Positions 9,501-19,987 of a stretch of DNA of 64,000 nucleotides are shown piece by piece. The DNA comes from Crocinitomicaceae bacterium (GTDB lineage Bacteria; Bacteroidota; Bacteroidia; Flavobacteriales_D; Crocinitomicaceae). The DNA lies in contig JADJYC010000016.1 of NCBI GenBank assembly GCA_016719925.1, forward strand, positions 9,144 to 73,143, given 5' to 3'. Position 1 is the first letter of the stretch, and each line of letters begins with the position of its first letter. Under the pieces are notes generated by a model that had not been told where the DNA came from, searched no databases, and was given only the letters and a program-made list of their open reading frames with translations. The position numbers and the translations under genes are program-made.

Positions 9501-12500
9501 GTTGATGTATCGCTTTTTATCTCTGAACGCAATTTCATCAGCCCGGTCACCGGCAAATATCTCATCAATGAAAATTTCAATTTCAGAATCTTTCACCGGA
9601 GAACTGAAATCAACCATGGAAGAAATATAATTCGGAAACTCATTTACCACAACCCTGCTCACTCCTCTTAACCCTTCCTGAGAAAGATTAATGAGTTCAG
9701 GAATTCCACCAACAGTTTGTGCGCCGCTTGAAAGCATCCAGATTTTTGGATTTACCGAATAGGTTTCCTGATTCAGTTTTCTCATGATATTCATGAGCAT
9801 AATTGAACCATTTTCTTCTGACTTTACAATTGTTTCAGCGCTCAGTTTGGAATTATCCGCCAGATCTAATCCCCAGGCAAAAATGATTCCTTCAAAATTA
9901 TTTCGGGCACTGATGAAATTAATTACCGTGTCAGCATCACTCTGAGACAAAACATCTGCCTCAAAAGCTGATTCAGAAAGATGTTTGAACGCTGTACCTT
10001 TTTTACGGTAATGCAGGTTTTGTTTAATTTATTTAGATGAGAAATAATTTTTGATGATGTTCCGCCATCATCTGTAAAAATGAGCCAGTCTGCTTTTTTA
10101 TTTTTGGAATCATCTTTAATTTCTTCCGCCGCCAAAACTATTTTTTCTGTTCGAGCAAGAATTACAGTCTGACATGAAACATCATTTTTTTCGAAATCAC
10201 TGAAGCAGGCTACATCTTTATAACCGTTCATCTGCAAAACAGATTTCCATTTTTCAGGCGCCATGGTAGCGTGTTCAGTTCTGATATCCAGATCTTCATA
10301 TAACCACCAGCCTTCAGTCATTCCAAAAATAAAATCAAGGTAAACCGGTGAATTTGTAACTTCCAGCATCATCAAAACTCCTTCAGATGCAAGCAATTTT
10401 TTTGCGTTACCCAAAGAGACACTCAGATTTCTGGTAGCATGAATAACATCTGACGCAATAATTAAATCAAATGAATTTGCGTCAAGTCCCTGTTCTATCG
10501 GATCCTTTTCAATATCCATTATTTTGTATTGCACAAACGGATATTTTGCAAATCGCTGCTGCGCCTTGAGCATGAACATGTGTGAAAGATCTGTAAATAC
10601 ATATTCTGTTCTGTCAGCTGGCAGCATTGGAAGAATTGCCTGTGTCATTCCTCCTGTACCGGCACCAATTTCAAGTACCCGCAAAGTTTGATCTTCAGGT
10701 AATTTTGAAATTAATTCTTTGATTGCCCTTGCAGCAATATCATTGTATTTTTTAAATGCAAATCCCTCAACATAATATCTGACAATTGCATCCCATTTAT
10801 CTTCAGGGAAGATGAGTTGGATAGGATCTACTTCACCTTGCAATACTCCTTGTATTTGAGGTCCGCATCTTCCAAGCAAAGTTGATTCATGATGGAATTG
10901 CGGATATTTTTTACTCAGCTCATCCATCCACAAAACTACATCTCTGAAATCCGGAGTTTTTATAACAGTATAATTGCCATTTGAACCCTGAACAATTCCG
11001 GCGCGCTCTAATAAAACAAACATGTGATTGAACAACCTGTGATGTTCTTTGATTACATTCATTTCATCTTTCAGAGACTCAACATTTATTTTGTCACCAA
11101 CTTTAAATGCAAGCCCCATATTTTTCAACGCAGCGCATATATAACCAATAGTAAGTTTATATTGTTCTGGTTCATATTGCCCATAATATTCAGATTGTTC
11201 AGAGCGTGACGCAACATCTGCCAAAGTTTCTTTCACTTTCGCTCTGAGGCTTTCTGGAAGCAGCAGATACTCACCCGGATTTCTGTGTTTTTCCTGATCA
11301 GCACGTGCCTTCATGTTCCAGTTGTATTCATAGAACCATTTATCCTGTTCACCACCCTGTTCACCACGAGAACCTTTTTAAGTACTGTGACAGAAATCCA
11401 TGGAACTCCGCTACTAACGATCCGTCCTCATTAAAAATCCATAATTCACCCAGTGCGTATTCATCCGTCCATTCTCTCAATCTTCCATGAACAAATAATT
11501 TATAGGAGTTAACGTCATTATACCATTTAATGCGGTCAATGTGACGCGGCACATACACACCCATCTTGCGTGATTTGTCTTCACGCTCATTAAAAATTCC
11601 GAAAACTGTCTGAAAGCAGCTGTCCAAAACTCCCGGATGAATATTGAATTGAAAAAATTCAGATTGAATACTTTCATGAACTTCAATTTCACTTAGAGAT
11701 TCCCAATCACCATCACTGCACCATAATTTTTTTATTGCACGGAAAGTTGGACCTAAATACAATCCGCTTTCAAGCAATTCATCATGCATTGGTTTTACAG
11801 GAACAGGAATTGTCAATTTCTTTTTCAGTGCTTCCAGATTAACCGGAATGGATTTAAACTCATCACCAATGTGATTAATTTTACCGTTTGAACACATGGT
11901 CCATTGTGAATCTTTTGCCCGTGATTTTGTATAAATAAAATAATCACCGCTGTCATGTGAAATATCCATTTGAATAATTGGCGGCTCACCAGAATCAGGT
12001 AAAAAGAGTGCGCTTTCAAAATTGACATCTTCAATAAAAGAGAATTTTTCACCAAACGAAGCTTTTGCTGCGCCAATAACCAAATCCATGTGGCCTGCAC
12101 CCGGGAATACAATTGGTCCCTGCACTTTGTGATCTTCAATGTACGGGTAAGTCCGTTTATCTAAAGTAACATCCCATATAATATTGTTTTGCTCACGCGC
12201 TGAAACATTCTTGCGTGTAAGGTGCGGGTGATTGTATTCAAGTGAACCCAGGCGTTGTTTTTTTCCTTCTTCAGATTCAACCCAATAGGATTCTTTTTGC
12301 CACGGATATTTTGGAAGTTTAATCCATTTTGTTTGTTTGGGATAGGCCGCTTTCCAGTCAGGTTTAAAACCTGAAGTATATAAAGCTGCCAAGGCAGATA
12401 AGAAAACTGTTTTTTCAATTTCATTTCTTCGTAAAGATGAAAGTACAATTCCTTTTTTCTTATTTAAAGCAAGTAAATCATTAATTCCGATAGCATGAAT

Positions 12501-14869
12501 CGGATGCGGGCCCAATTCAATGAATGTATCAAAACCATCTTTGATTTGTTGTTGAATTGCGTCAGTGAAGAAAACAGGTTCGCGTACATTTCTGAACCAG
12601 TACATAGGTGTAAGCTCTTCACCGCTTACAATTTTTCCTGCAACAGTTGAATAGAAAGGAATTTTTGTAGCTGATGTTTTGAATTCACCCAAAGAAGCAA
12701 GTAATTCTTCTTTTAGAGGCTCCATGTGATGACTATGGAAAGGCACATTTACAACAAGCAGCTTATGGAAAATATCTTTTTCATTTAATTCAGCCGCAAT
12801 TTCTTCTATTGCATCAATATCCCCTGAAAGAGCCACCAGTGCAGGCCCATTGACAGCACCAACAGAAACGCGATGCTCTTTTCCTTCAACTAATTTTTTT
12901 GCATCTGCGTATGGCAATCCGACAGCAAGCATTCTTCCTTTATCAGTTGCTTTAAACTGAACACGGCTTCTGTGGAAAATAAGTAAAACAGCCTGCTCCA
13001 GTGTGAGAGCACCGGATACATAACCAGCCGCAACTTCACCAATACTGTGACCAACTACTGCAGAAGGATATATACCATTTGCCTTCCACATTTCATACAA
13101 AGCAATCTGAATAGCAAAAATCGCAGGCTGGCAAATATTTGTTTCACTAACTCTTGAAGTTTTTTCACTTCTTTTTAGCTCTTCCAGTAAAGACCAGTCA
13201 GCGTGTTTTGAAAGCATTTCATCCAACTTCAAAATCCAGGATTTAAAAATTGGTTCGTCTTTTAATAACTGACGACCCATTGCCCACCATTGTGGTCCTT
13301 GACCAGAAAAAACAAAAACAACTTTTTCCTTGTCTTCATTTACACGGCCTTCTTTTATTTCATTCAGCGTTTCACCGTTAATATAATGCTGTAATTTTTC
13401 TGCAAGATCTTCTTTCGAATCAGCAACAACTGCAACACGCAAATCATGATGTGAATTGCGGAGTGTTGATGAATAGCAGATGTCAGAGAAAGTATCCGTA
13501 TTATCTTCATCTCTCAGAAAAGTAATATAATTCTCAGCGATCTTTTTCAACGCATCCACATGTCTTGCAGAAAAAGTGAAGATTTGAGTTTGATCTTTTT
13601 GTGAATTTGTTTTTTGCACTTTATCATATCCCTGTAAAACTACGTGTGCGTTTGATCCTCCAAATCCAAATGAGTTTACTCCACCAAATCTTCCGGCTTC
13701 ACTTGCCGGCCATTTCATACTTTCAACCGGAACTTTTAAACGATATTTTTCAAAAGCAATATTTGGATTTCCTTTTTTGAAATGAATATTTGGCGGAACA
13801 ATATTATGCTTTAATGCAAGTGCTAATTTTGAAATACCTGCGATACCCGACGCAGGTTCCAGGTGACCAATATTTGATTTTACAGATCCAATTGATCACC
13901 TACAAAAGTACCTGTACCGTGCGCTTCAACATATTGCACATCTGCAGGATTAACATTCGCATCAACATATGCAAGCCGAAGCAAATCTTCCTGAGCAAGA
14001 GGATTAGGAACGGAGATTCCTTTTGTAGCGCCATCCTGATTAACAGCGGTACCGCGAATTACTGCATAAATATTATCTCCGTCTTTTTCAGCCTGTGCAA
14101 GCGGTTTAATTAAAATCAATCCGGCACCCTCACTTCTGATATATCCGTTACCGCGTTCATCAAATGAATAACATGTCCCATCCGGAGAAAGAAATCCGCC
14201 TTTGCTGAAACCCATTTGAGGCTCAGGTTTCAGAATTGAATTTACACCACCCGCAAAAGCCATATCAGCATCTCCTTCCCAAATTGCACGGCAAGCCATG
14301 TGAACGGCATTGAGAGAAGAAGAGCAAGCCGTATCAAGTGCAAAACTTGGTCCTTTTAAATTATAACTATATGAAATTCTGTTGGCAGTTATACAAAGTG
14401 CTGAACCAACATTGGTATGAGAACCAATATTAACACGTTCCTGCGGTGTATTTTGCAGATCTCCGTAATCATGCGCAGATATTCCGACAAAAACGGCAGT
14501 TTTAGAATCATTCAGATCATTCAAACTCAAACCGGCATCCTGCACTGCTTCATATGAAACTTCCAGCAACATTCTTTGCTGGGGATCCATCCGTGAAGCT
14601 TCCAAAGGTGAAATACCAAAAAAACCGGCATCAAATTTTTCAACATCTTTAATAAATCCACCACGATTTACACTGATTTTTCCAGCTCTTCTCCATTCAG
14701 GAGCAAACAAGGCTTTTGAATCCCAGCGATCAGCAGGAATTGAACCAAGCGCATCTTTTTTTTCAATTAACAAATTCCAAAACTCTTCAGGTGAATTGAC
14801 ATCACCGGGAAACCTGCATCCTATTCCGATTATTGCAAGCGGCACACGTTTTTCATTTTTTTTTCTCAT
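6511..14869 (-). CDS. Iterative-type single-module type I polyketide synthase KS-AT-DH-cMT-ER-KR-ACP-TE, several frame breaks
   Basis: About 2,790 aa when reconstructed. KS: active-site DTACSSS (Cys182) and EAHGTGT. AT: GHSIGE (around 13033-13055) and VPFHSHHM; Phe at the specificity position suggests malonyl-CoA. DH: HKVQGPIVFP and HPGVLDSCFQ with the catalytic His and Asp. C-methyltransferase: LEIGAGTGG near 10660. A degenerate KR-like stretch follows. ER: NFRDIMIAMG and the NADPH loop HAAAGGVGIS near 8980. KR: VTGGASGFG plus SYSSISAIYGNPGQVSYVGA. ACP: YGLDSLMANQIRNW. TE (RifR/GrsT type): SHSSGAG, with Asp and His downstream (AGSDDS, GGHLF). Frame breaks lie near 13893 (a deletion of roughly 20 codons after GTFVGD), 11377, 10000, 7765 and 6969; the last four are changes of one or two bases, three of them in A/T runs. 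The three-gene operon continues with PPTase and acyl-CoA ligase. The order resembles fungal highly reducing PKSs and suggests a saturated, methyl-branched acid as product. Confidence 0.9.
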
Positions 14870-15345
14870 ACAATACGATTAAAGAATCTGCCTGAAATTT
14901 GTCAGTTCAGATTCGGATTAACTTTTCTGTTCCGCGCAACTAAGCAGGTGAACAGATACCTTTGGTAAATAATAAATTAAAAAAAGTACAAGAATCCCGG
15001 TGATCCGGACGATTGAGTTTTTTCAGCAAAAAATTGCAACGAAGAAACCTTAAAAAAGAGCGATTTAGTATGATTCAGGTCATAAGCCTGAGTCGTCTCA
15101 AAGCAATAATACAAATGTAATCAAATATTTACTGGGGTTCTTCATTGAAAGAAAGTTCTGTCAGGTTGTGCTTTTTAGGTTTTTTTTTATTTATCTGCAG
15201 GAAATATTCAATTCAGATCAATGTATTAACAGTAATCGACCAGGCCAAAACTATATTTAGTGATCGATAGGAGATTAAATATTGTACATTCGCCCTGTAA
15301 CTGGCAATACTTAATATTCATTTAAAAACCAGACCCTGAATTCAA
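14870..15345. other. 476-bp divergent intergenic region between the PKS operon and a PlsC-type gene
   Basis: No gene is supported here. It holds a CRP/FNR-type palindrome at 15070-15083 and, on the minus strand, a Bacteroidota-type -7 box TACATTTG (15112-15119) that could drive the PKS operon. No clear -33 TTTG at the usual distance accompanies that box, so the promoter call is weak. The rest is AT-rich. Confidence 0.4.
15070..15083. promoter_or_regulatory. CRP/FNR-type palindrome in the PKS upstream region
   Basis: ATGATtcagGTCAT fits RTGAY-N4-RTCAT like the sites at 494, 1206, 1297 and 19354. It sits about 207 bp before the PKS start and 270 bp before the divergent acyltransferase start, farther than the 52-78 bp spacing at the other sites. 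Control of either gene is therefore less certain. Confidence 0.4.
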
Positions 15346-16104
15346 ATGCTGATGCGATTTTACCGGATATTTTACAAATTCATTTTATCAAGGAGATACC
15401 GTGTTACCATCAGCGGACTTGATTTATTAAAGAAACCAGGCGGAAAATTAATTCTTCCCAATCATCAATCGCATGTTGACCCGCAAATAATTGCTGTTGA
15501 ATGCTACCAATATTCTGACGTTGTTCCGGTTGTCAACGAACGATTTTTCAGAATACCTGTGATTCGATTTTTTTTACGGAAATGGGGAGCTGTTGCAGTA
15601 AGTGATTTCAGAGGCGGTAATCGTGATCCTCATGTATTGAAAAACATTTTTTCAAAAGTGATAATTGCTCTTGAAGAAAAAAAAACGGTGATTATTTATC
15701 CTGCCGGACAACTGCAGGAAACCGGTTTGGAAAAAATCCAAAATAAACAAAGTGCATATGCAATCGCCAAAGAATTGCCGGATGATACTGCAGTACTTGG
15801 ACTCCGAGTGAGGGGATTATGGGGCTCATCATTCTCATGGGCATGGAATGGAAAACGACCTAAATTTTTATTTCTTTACCTGAAAGGCATATTCTATTTT
15901 TTTGCCAACTTGATTTTTCTTTGCCCAAAACGAAACGTCCATTTAGAGTTTGTTGATCTGACTGAACAAATAAAAAAAGAGGCGCAATCAGACAGACGTA
16001 CTTTCAATTTGTATCTGGAAAAATTTTATAATTACGACGGTGAACAAAAACCACTTTTCATCAGGCACTTTTTTTTCTTACCGCTGCTGAGAAAAAATAA
16101 ATGA
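15346..16104 (+). CDS. PlsC-type 1-acyl-sn-glycerol-3-phosphate acyltransferase
   Basis: 252 aa. Block I is LPNHQSHVDPQ near residue 39, with the NHxxxxD catalytic pair. FRIPVIRFFLRKWGAVAVSD follows as block II. Block III reads IYPAGQLQETG instead of the usual FPEGT, so the conserved Glu is Ala. A hydrophobic stretch near residue 185 may anchor the protein in the inner membrane. It is expected to transfer acyl groups to a lysophospholipid or another lipid alcohol. It is transcribed away from the PKS operon and is the second acyltransferase flanking it. A convergent terminator follows. Confidence 0.8.
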   Translation: MLMRFYRIFYKFILSRRYRVTISGLDLLKKPGGKLILPNHQSHVDPQIIAVECYQYSDVVPVVNERFFRIPVIRFFLRKWGAVAVSDFRGGNRDPHVLKNIFSKVIIALEEKKTVIIYPAGQLQETGLEKIQNKQSAYAIAKELPDDTAVLGLRVRGLWGSSFSWAWNGKRPKFLFLYLKGIFYFFANLIFLCPKRNVHLEFVDLTEQIKKEAQSDRRTFNLYLEKFYNYDGEQKPLFIRHFFFLPLLRKNK

Positions 16105-16113
16105 CTGAAAAAA

Positions 16114-16143
16114 GAAGAGGAGTGCTTTAAAGCACCCCTCTTC
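16114..16143. terminator. Bidirectional terminator hairpin
   Basis: GAAGAGG-AGTGCT...AGCACC-CCTCTTC forms a long near-perfect stem between the convergent acyltransferase (stop at 16104) and narK-type gene (stop at 16185). An A-rich flank on the left serves minus-strand transcripts. Confidence 0.75.
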
Positions 16144-16184
16144 ACTACCAAGTTATAAAACTACTCTCTTATTTATATGAAACA

Positions 16185-17528
16185 CTAACTTGGTCTTTCA
16201 CATCCTTTTCTGTTGTAAAACCACCAGTTGATAATTGTTGCAATCACAAAGAAAGCCGCAATACCATAGAAAAATCCATTTGCATTTCCTGTTGCAGTCA
16301 TCACTTTACTTACCAGAACCGAGAAAATGAACGGCCCAAATGCCGCAACTGCGGCTGTCCATCCAATGACTCCTGCTGCTTGTCTTGGATTATGTCCGAA
16401 AATGATAGGATATTGTCTGAATGTTGCTGCATTACCCATTCCGGTAATGAAGAACAAGAATAACATCAGATAGAGGAACGTATCAAAATCTGCAACTGAA
16501 GTTGGAGTTAACGAACCTGTCTGAACCAATGCTATACAGCCACCAATTAACCCTATTCCGGTGAGCGTTGTTAACATAGCCCCGCCTACTTTATCTGCAA
16601 CAAAACCGAATAAAACACGACTACTGGCCCCGATAAGAGGTCCTAAAAAGGCATACTTCAAAGGGTCAGGCGCTCCCTCAAAATCACCATAAATCATCTT
16701 AATCAAAAGCGGGAAAATTGCCGCAAGTCCTGAAAAACCACCAAACGTCATTACGTATGTAATCGTGCAAAACCAGGTGTGTTTATCTTTGAAAATATCC
16801 ATTTGTTCTTTGATGGACGTTTTCATGGGAATACTTTTAATCATAAACCAAGCGGCGATAGCCAGTATAATCAGCAAAGGGGCATACCAGAAAGCGGCGC
16901 TCTGAAGGTATATCTCCTGAGTACCAAGTACCTCTTTGGTTTTCGGATCTGTTTTTGTAAAAACTTCTGCTGCACCATATGTTGCAATTCCCAGCATGGC
17001 AGGTGTCATAAACTGCGCTACACTAACACCAAAGTTTCCAATTCCTGCCTGAATCCCCAGAGCGGTTCCCTGCAATCTTTTTGGAAAATAAAGACTTGTA
17101 CTGGGCATGAAGGAAGAGAAATCACCACCACCAAATCCGGCGGTAAATGCAAGCACCATAAATACCCAGAAAGGTGTTGTTGTATTCATCACGGCCAGAC
17201 CAAGTCCGATCACAGGAATTAATTTAATAATTGTTGCAATGGTTATCACATGTCTGGAACCATAAATTGGCAAAATAAATGTGTGAACAATTCTGAGTAA
17301 TCCTGCCGCAAGTCCAGGCATAGCTGTCAACCAGAATAGCTGATCTTTATCAAACTTAAATCCAATTCCGGGCAGCTTAACTGCAATGGCGCTCACCATA
17401 AACCAAGTTGCAAAAGAAAGGATAAGCGCAAACGTTGTTACGGTCAAAGTTCGCCATGCGCGTTGGCTTCCTCCGTTTTTCCAAAAGACTTCGTCTTCGG
17501 GTGTCCATTTTTCTAACCAAGTTCCCAT
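16185..17528 (-). CDS. narK: NarK-family nitrate/nitrite transporter (MFS)
   Basis: 447 aa with about twelve predicted membrane segments. Family signatures include FTAGFGGGDFSSFMPSTSLY (the Gly-rich nitrate signature region), FPKRLQGTALGIQAGIGNFG, and a second such loop near GMGNAATFRQYPIIF. NarK-type carriers import nitrate or exchange it for nitrite across the inner membrane. It starts 28 bp after the end of the upstream NarK-universal stress protein fusion, so the two probably form an operon controlled from the palindrome at 19354. No nitrate reductase gene is in the window. Intact frame. Confidence 0.88.
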   Translation of the reverse strand: MGTWLEKWTPEDEVFWKNGGSQRAWRTLTVTTFALILSFATWFMVSAIAVKLPGIGFKFDKDQLFWLTAMPGLAAGLLRIVHTFILPIYGSRHVITIATIIKLIPVIGLGLAVMNTTTPFWVFMVLAFTAGFGGGDFSSFMPSTSLYFPKRLQGTALGIQAGIGNFGVSVAQFMTPAMLGIATYGAAEVFTKTDPKTKEVLGTQEIYLQSAAFWYAPLLIILAIAAWFMIKSIPMKTSIKEQMDIFKDKHTWFCTITYVMTFGGFSGLAAIFPLLIKMIYGDFEGAPDPLKYAFLGPLIGASSRVLFGFVADKVGGAMLTTLTGIGLIGGCIALVQTGSLTPTSVADFDTFLYLMLFLFFITGMGNAATFRQYPIIFGHNPRQAAGVIGWTAAVAAFGPFIFSVLVSKVMTATGNANGFFYGIAAFFVIATIINWWFYNRKGCERPS

Positions 17529-17556
17529 GTGTTTGTTTTTTTAGTAAATATTTAAT

Positions 17557-19282
17557 CTATCTGACAATCCGAAGAATCGGGCAAGGTGATTCTTTGAAAA
17601 TATTATGCGTTCTGCTTCCCATCAGTAATTTCCCAACCGGGGAACTTACATGACTGGCCAAAATTATTAATTCAGCCGCTCTTTCTTTTGCAAGAGTAAC
17701 AATTTCATGCGCAACATCTCCCTGACCAAAAACTACTTCCAGATTTGTTGCACCCATATCCTTCAGTTTTTTAGCCTCGCTGATAAGCATTTCCTTTCCG
17801 GTTGCAATCCAGTTTTGGCGCACAGTTTCCCACTCAGGAGAATCAGTTGCAAGTACACCCGTTGTATGGAATTTTTCATCCACGTAAAGAAGAATTATTT
17901 TTGAACCAGTAGTTTTTGAAAGATAAGCTGCCTGTTCTCTTGCTTTTTCTCCCAGTTCAGAATTTCCAACAGGATAAATAATTGTTCGATAAGCATATTT
18001 CTCACCGTGAATTTCTCTTTCATGTGTTTTCACCAGATCAGGCACATGCGTGTGAATTTCAAATTCAACATCCTGAATTTTAATTTTTGCACGGCCACCT
18101 TTTTCAACCCAAACTTTTGTCCATTTTCTTTGCGCAATTCTTAGCACAATAAAAGCGATAACGGCCAGAATTGCGAATGACATAAAACCCCAGAAAAAGC
18201 TTCCTGTTTTACCTTGAGAAATTCCCATTGCGTTTGGCAGAAATGATCCTCCCAATGCACCAATCTCACCTATCATACTTCCGGCAACGGCAGTTGTGAG
18301 CGGCCATCTTAACGGCACAAGTTGGAAGAGGGCGCCGTTACCTGCACCCAGTGCAGCAAAACAAATCATAAAAATTATTGTGGTTCCAACAATACCGATA
18401 TTAAATCCGGCAGCAATCATACATATAATGATGACACCAAAAATAGCAGAGAGTGCATTGATGCCACCCCATTTATCTGCTGCCCATCCTCCCACTACAC
18501 GAACTGCACTTCCCATCAAGCAGCAAGCATGGTAAGCTGACCGGCTTCTATTTTGAGACTCCGAAATTGTCATAATAATAGGTAGGTAAAAAACTGGATA
18601 AACCGATGAAACCACCAAATGTGATGATGTAGATTAAATTGAAAACCCATCCGTCTTTTTGAAAAAGACAAGCAAGGTGTTCTTTCAACGATTGGTGTTC
18701 ACGATCTGGTGGTTCTTTAGCAAAAATGATCATGACCAAAATTGGTAACAACATAAAAAGAGCTCCTATTCCATAAACAAACTGCCATCCATATGCTTCA
18801 GCAAGAGGAGGTGCAAAAAGCATCGCCAGTACAGTCCCGCTGTTACCGGCTCCGGCAATACCCATTGCCAGACCTTTATATTTTGGAGGAAACCAACCTG
18901 AACCTAAAGAAAGTGCAACTCCAAAACTTGCTCCTGCAATTCCTAAAAAAACACCCATGGCAAGCACATTACCATAAGTTGGCACCATAAAAAATCCAAA
19001 AATGAGTGAGAAGAAAATCAATCCCATTTCAGTAAGTGCAGCATTTTTTCTGCCTATATATTGAGCAAGAACTCCCAATGGAAAACGCATGATAGCCCCG
19101 GCGAGAATAGGTACTGAAACCATGAATCCTTTTTCTGCCGGTGAAAGATTAAAAGTCTCACTGATAAAAGGTGCCATTGCGCCGTTCAGCACCCAAATAG
19201 CAAAACAAAAATCAAAATAAAGAAATGAAGCAAATAATGTTGGTGGGTGACCCGCCTTGAGAAATGTTTTAAAGCTTGCCAT
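17557..19282 (-). CDS. narK: NarK-family transporter fused to a C-terminal universal stress protein domain, two frame breaks
   Basis: About 575 aa when read through. The N-terminal ~410 residues form an MFS nitrate/nitrite transporter: FDFCFAIWVLNGAMAPF at the start, LSLGSGWFPPKYKGLAMGIAGAGNSG in the middle, and a matching Gly-rich loop AALGAGNGALFQLVP in the second half. The C-terminal ~150 residues form a UspA-like domain (YRTIIYPVGNSELGEKAREQ ... ELIILASHVSSPVGKLLMGS ... ESPCPILRIV); the nucleotide-binding loop is close to G-2X-G-9X-GS but with the first Gly replaced. Breaks lie near 18551 (A run one short) and 18518 (T run one short); restoring both gives a continuous VSKIEAGQLTMLAALMGSAVRVVGG. 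The fusion places a cytoplasmic stress-sensing domain on the transporter. Confidence 0.85.
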
Positions 19283-19762
19283 AAAAGTTAGTATTAATTC
19301 GACCTGAGTTAATTTGTTTGGAACAAATGTCGATACAGGATCATCTACTTTAAATGATATAGATCATCTTTCAACATTTGATTTCTCAGTCTTTGCATTT
19401 ATTTTTCAGGCAATTATGACCGGCATCATAAATTCACATATCGGTGGCCATAAAAACCGAATTACTTCCACACGCACTCCTTATCTGTCGGAACAAAATA
19501 TCAAAAAAAATGACCACTTAAAATAATCATGCCAATTCCCGCTTTTTGAACTGATCACATTTATTTCATAATTATTGAATTATCCGAATTAAAATGATCT
19601 GAAACATGCCGGATGCTGTTGTAAAAAACTAATACCTGTCTGTTACAGCAAGCCCAATATATTCCCTTATTTTATGATATTTCTCAGTTTCAGATCATTC
19701 TCTCCAAAGTCACTGATTTCGATTAAAAAAATGCACATTCGCAAAAAGTTATTCCGCATAGT
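19283..19762. other. 480-bp intergenic region upstream of the narK pair
   Basis: Contains the CRP/FNR-type palindrome at 19354-19367. A 70-codon open frame at 19314-19526 has no recognisable features and overlaps the palindrome, so I do not call it. I see nothing else. Confidence 0.4.
19354..19367 (-). promoter_or_regulatory. CRP/FNR-type palindrome upstream of narK-usp
   Basis: ATGATatagATCAT is centred 78 bp before the start codon at 19282. NarK genes are classical FNR/NarL-type targets in other bacteria, which supports reading this motif as an anaerobic or NO-responsive operator. Confidence 0.55.
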
Positions 19763-19987
19763 ATGTTGCGCAGATTGTTTCTTTATTCGTTTTTTATTCT
19801 GACATGTGACTATTTATTCTGCATGCCTGGTCCGGGTGGCGGACCTCCCGGTGGCGGGGGACCTCCCGGTGGTGGCGGACCACCCTGCTGGGCTCCGCCT
19901 TGTGTGCCTATTGATGGTGGTATTGTATTTCTGCTTATCGCAGGCGCTTTGCTTGGGGCTTTTGCCTTGTTCAGGAAGAGGATGTAA
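19763..19987 (+). CDS. Small Gly/Pro-rich protein with PID-CTERM-like sorting tail
   Basis: 74 aa: an N-terminal hydrophobic signal-like segment, a central block of PGGGPP/PGGGG repeats, then a C-terminus CVPIDGGIVFLLIAGALLGA followed by FRKRM. The VPIDGG motif, one hydrophobic helix and a basic tail form the tripartite C-terminal signal seen in many short Bacteroidota surface proteins (PID-CTERM type). The protein is expected to be exported and processed or retained at the membrane through this tail. The DNA of the repeat block is GC-rich relative to its surroundings. It stands alone, with no processing enzyme in the window. Confidence 0.65.
   Translation: MLRRLFLYSFFILTCDYLFCMPGPGGGPPGGGGPPGGGGPPCWAPPCVPIDGGIVFLLIAGALLGAFALFRKRM

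Noticed and set aside
6511..14869. Programmed frameshifting or a split multi-protein PKS
   Set aside because: Breaks fall inside domains, go in both directions, have no recoding signals such as slippery heptamers with a stem, and similar breaks occur in unrelated genes.
16185..19282. A complete nitrate respiration locus
   Set aside because: Only transporters are present; no nitrate or nitrite reductase genes lie in the window.
19314..19526. 70-codon open frame upstream of narK
   Set aside because: No domain or signal is recognisable, and it overlaps the regulatory palindrome.
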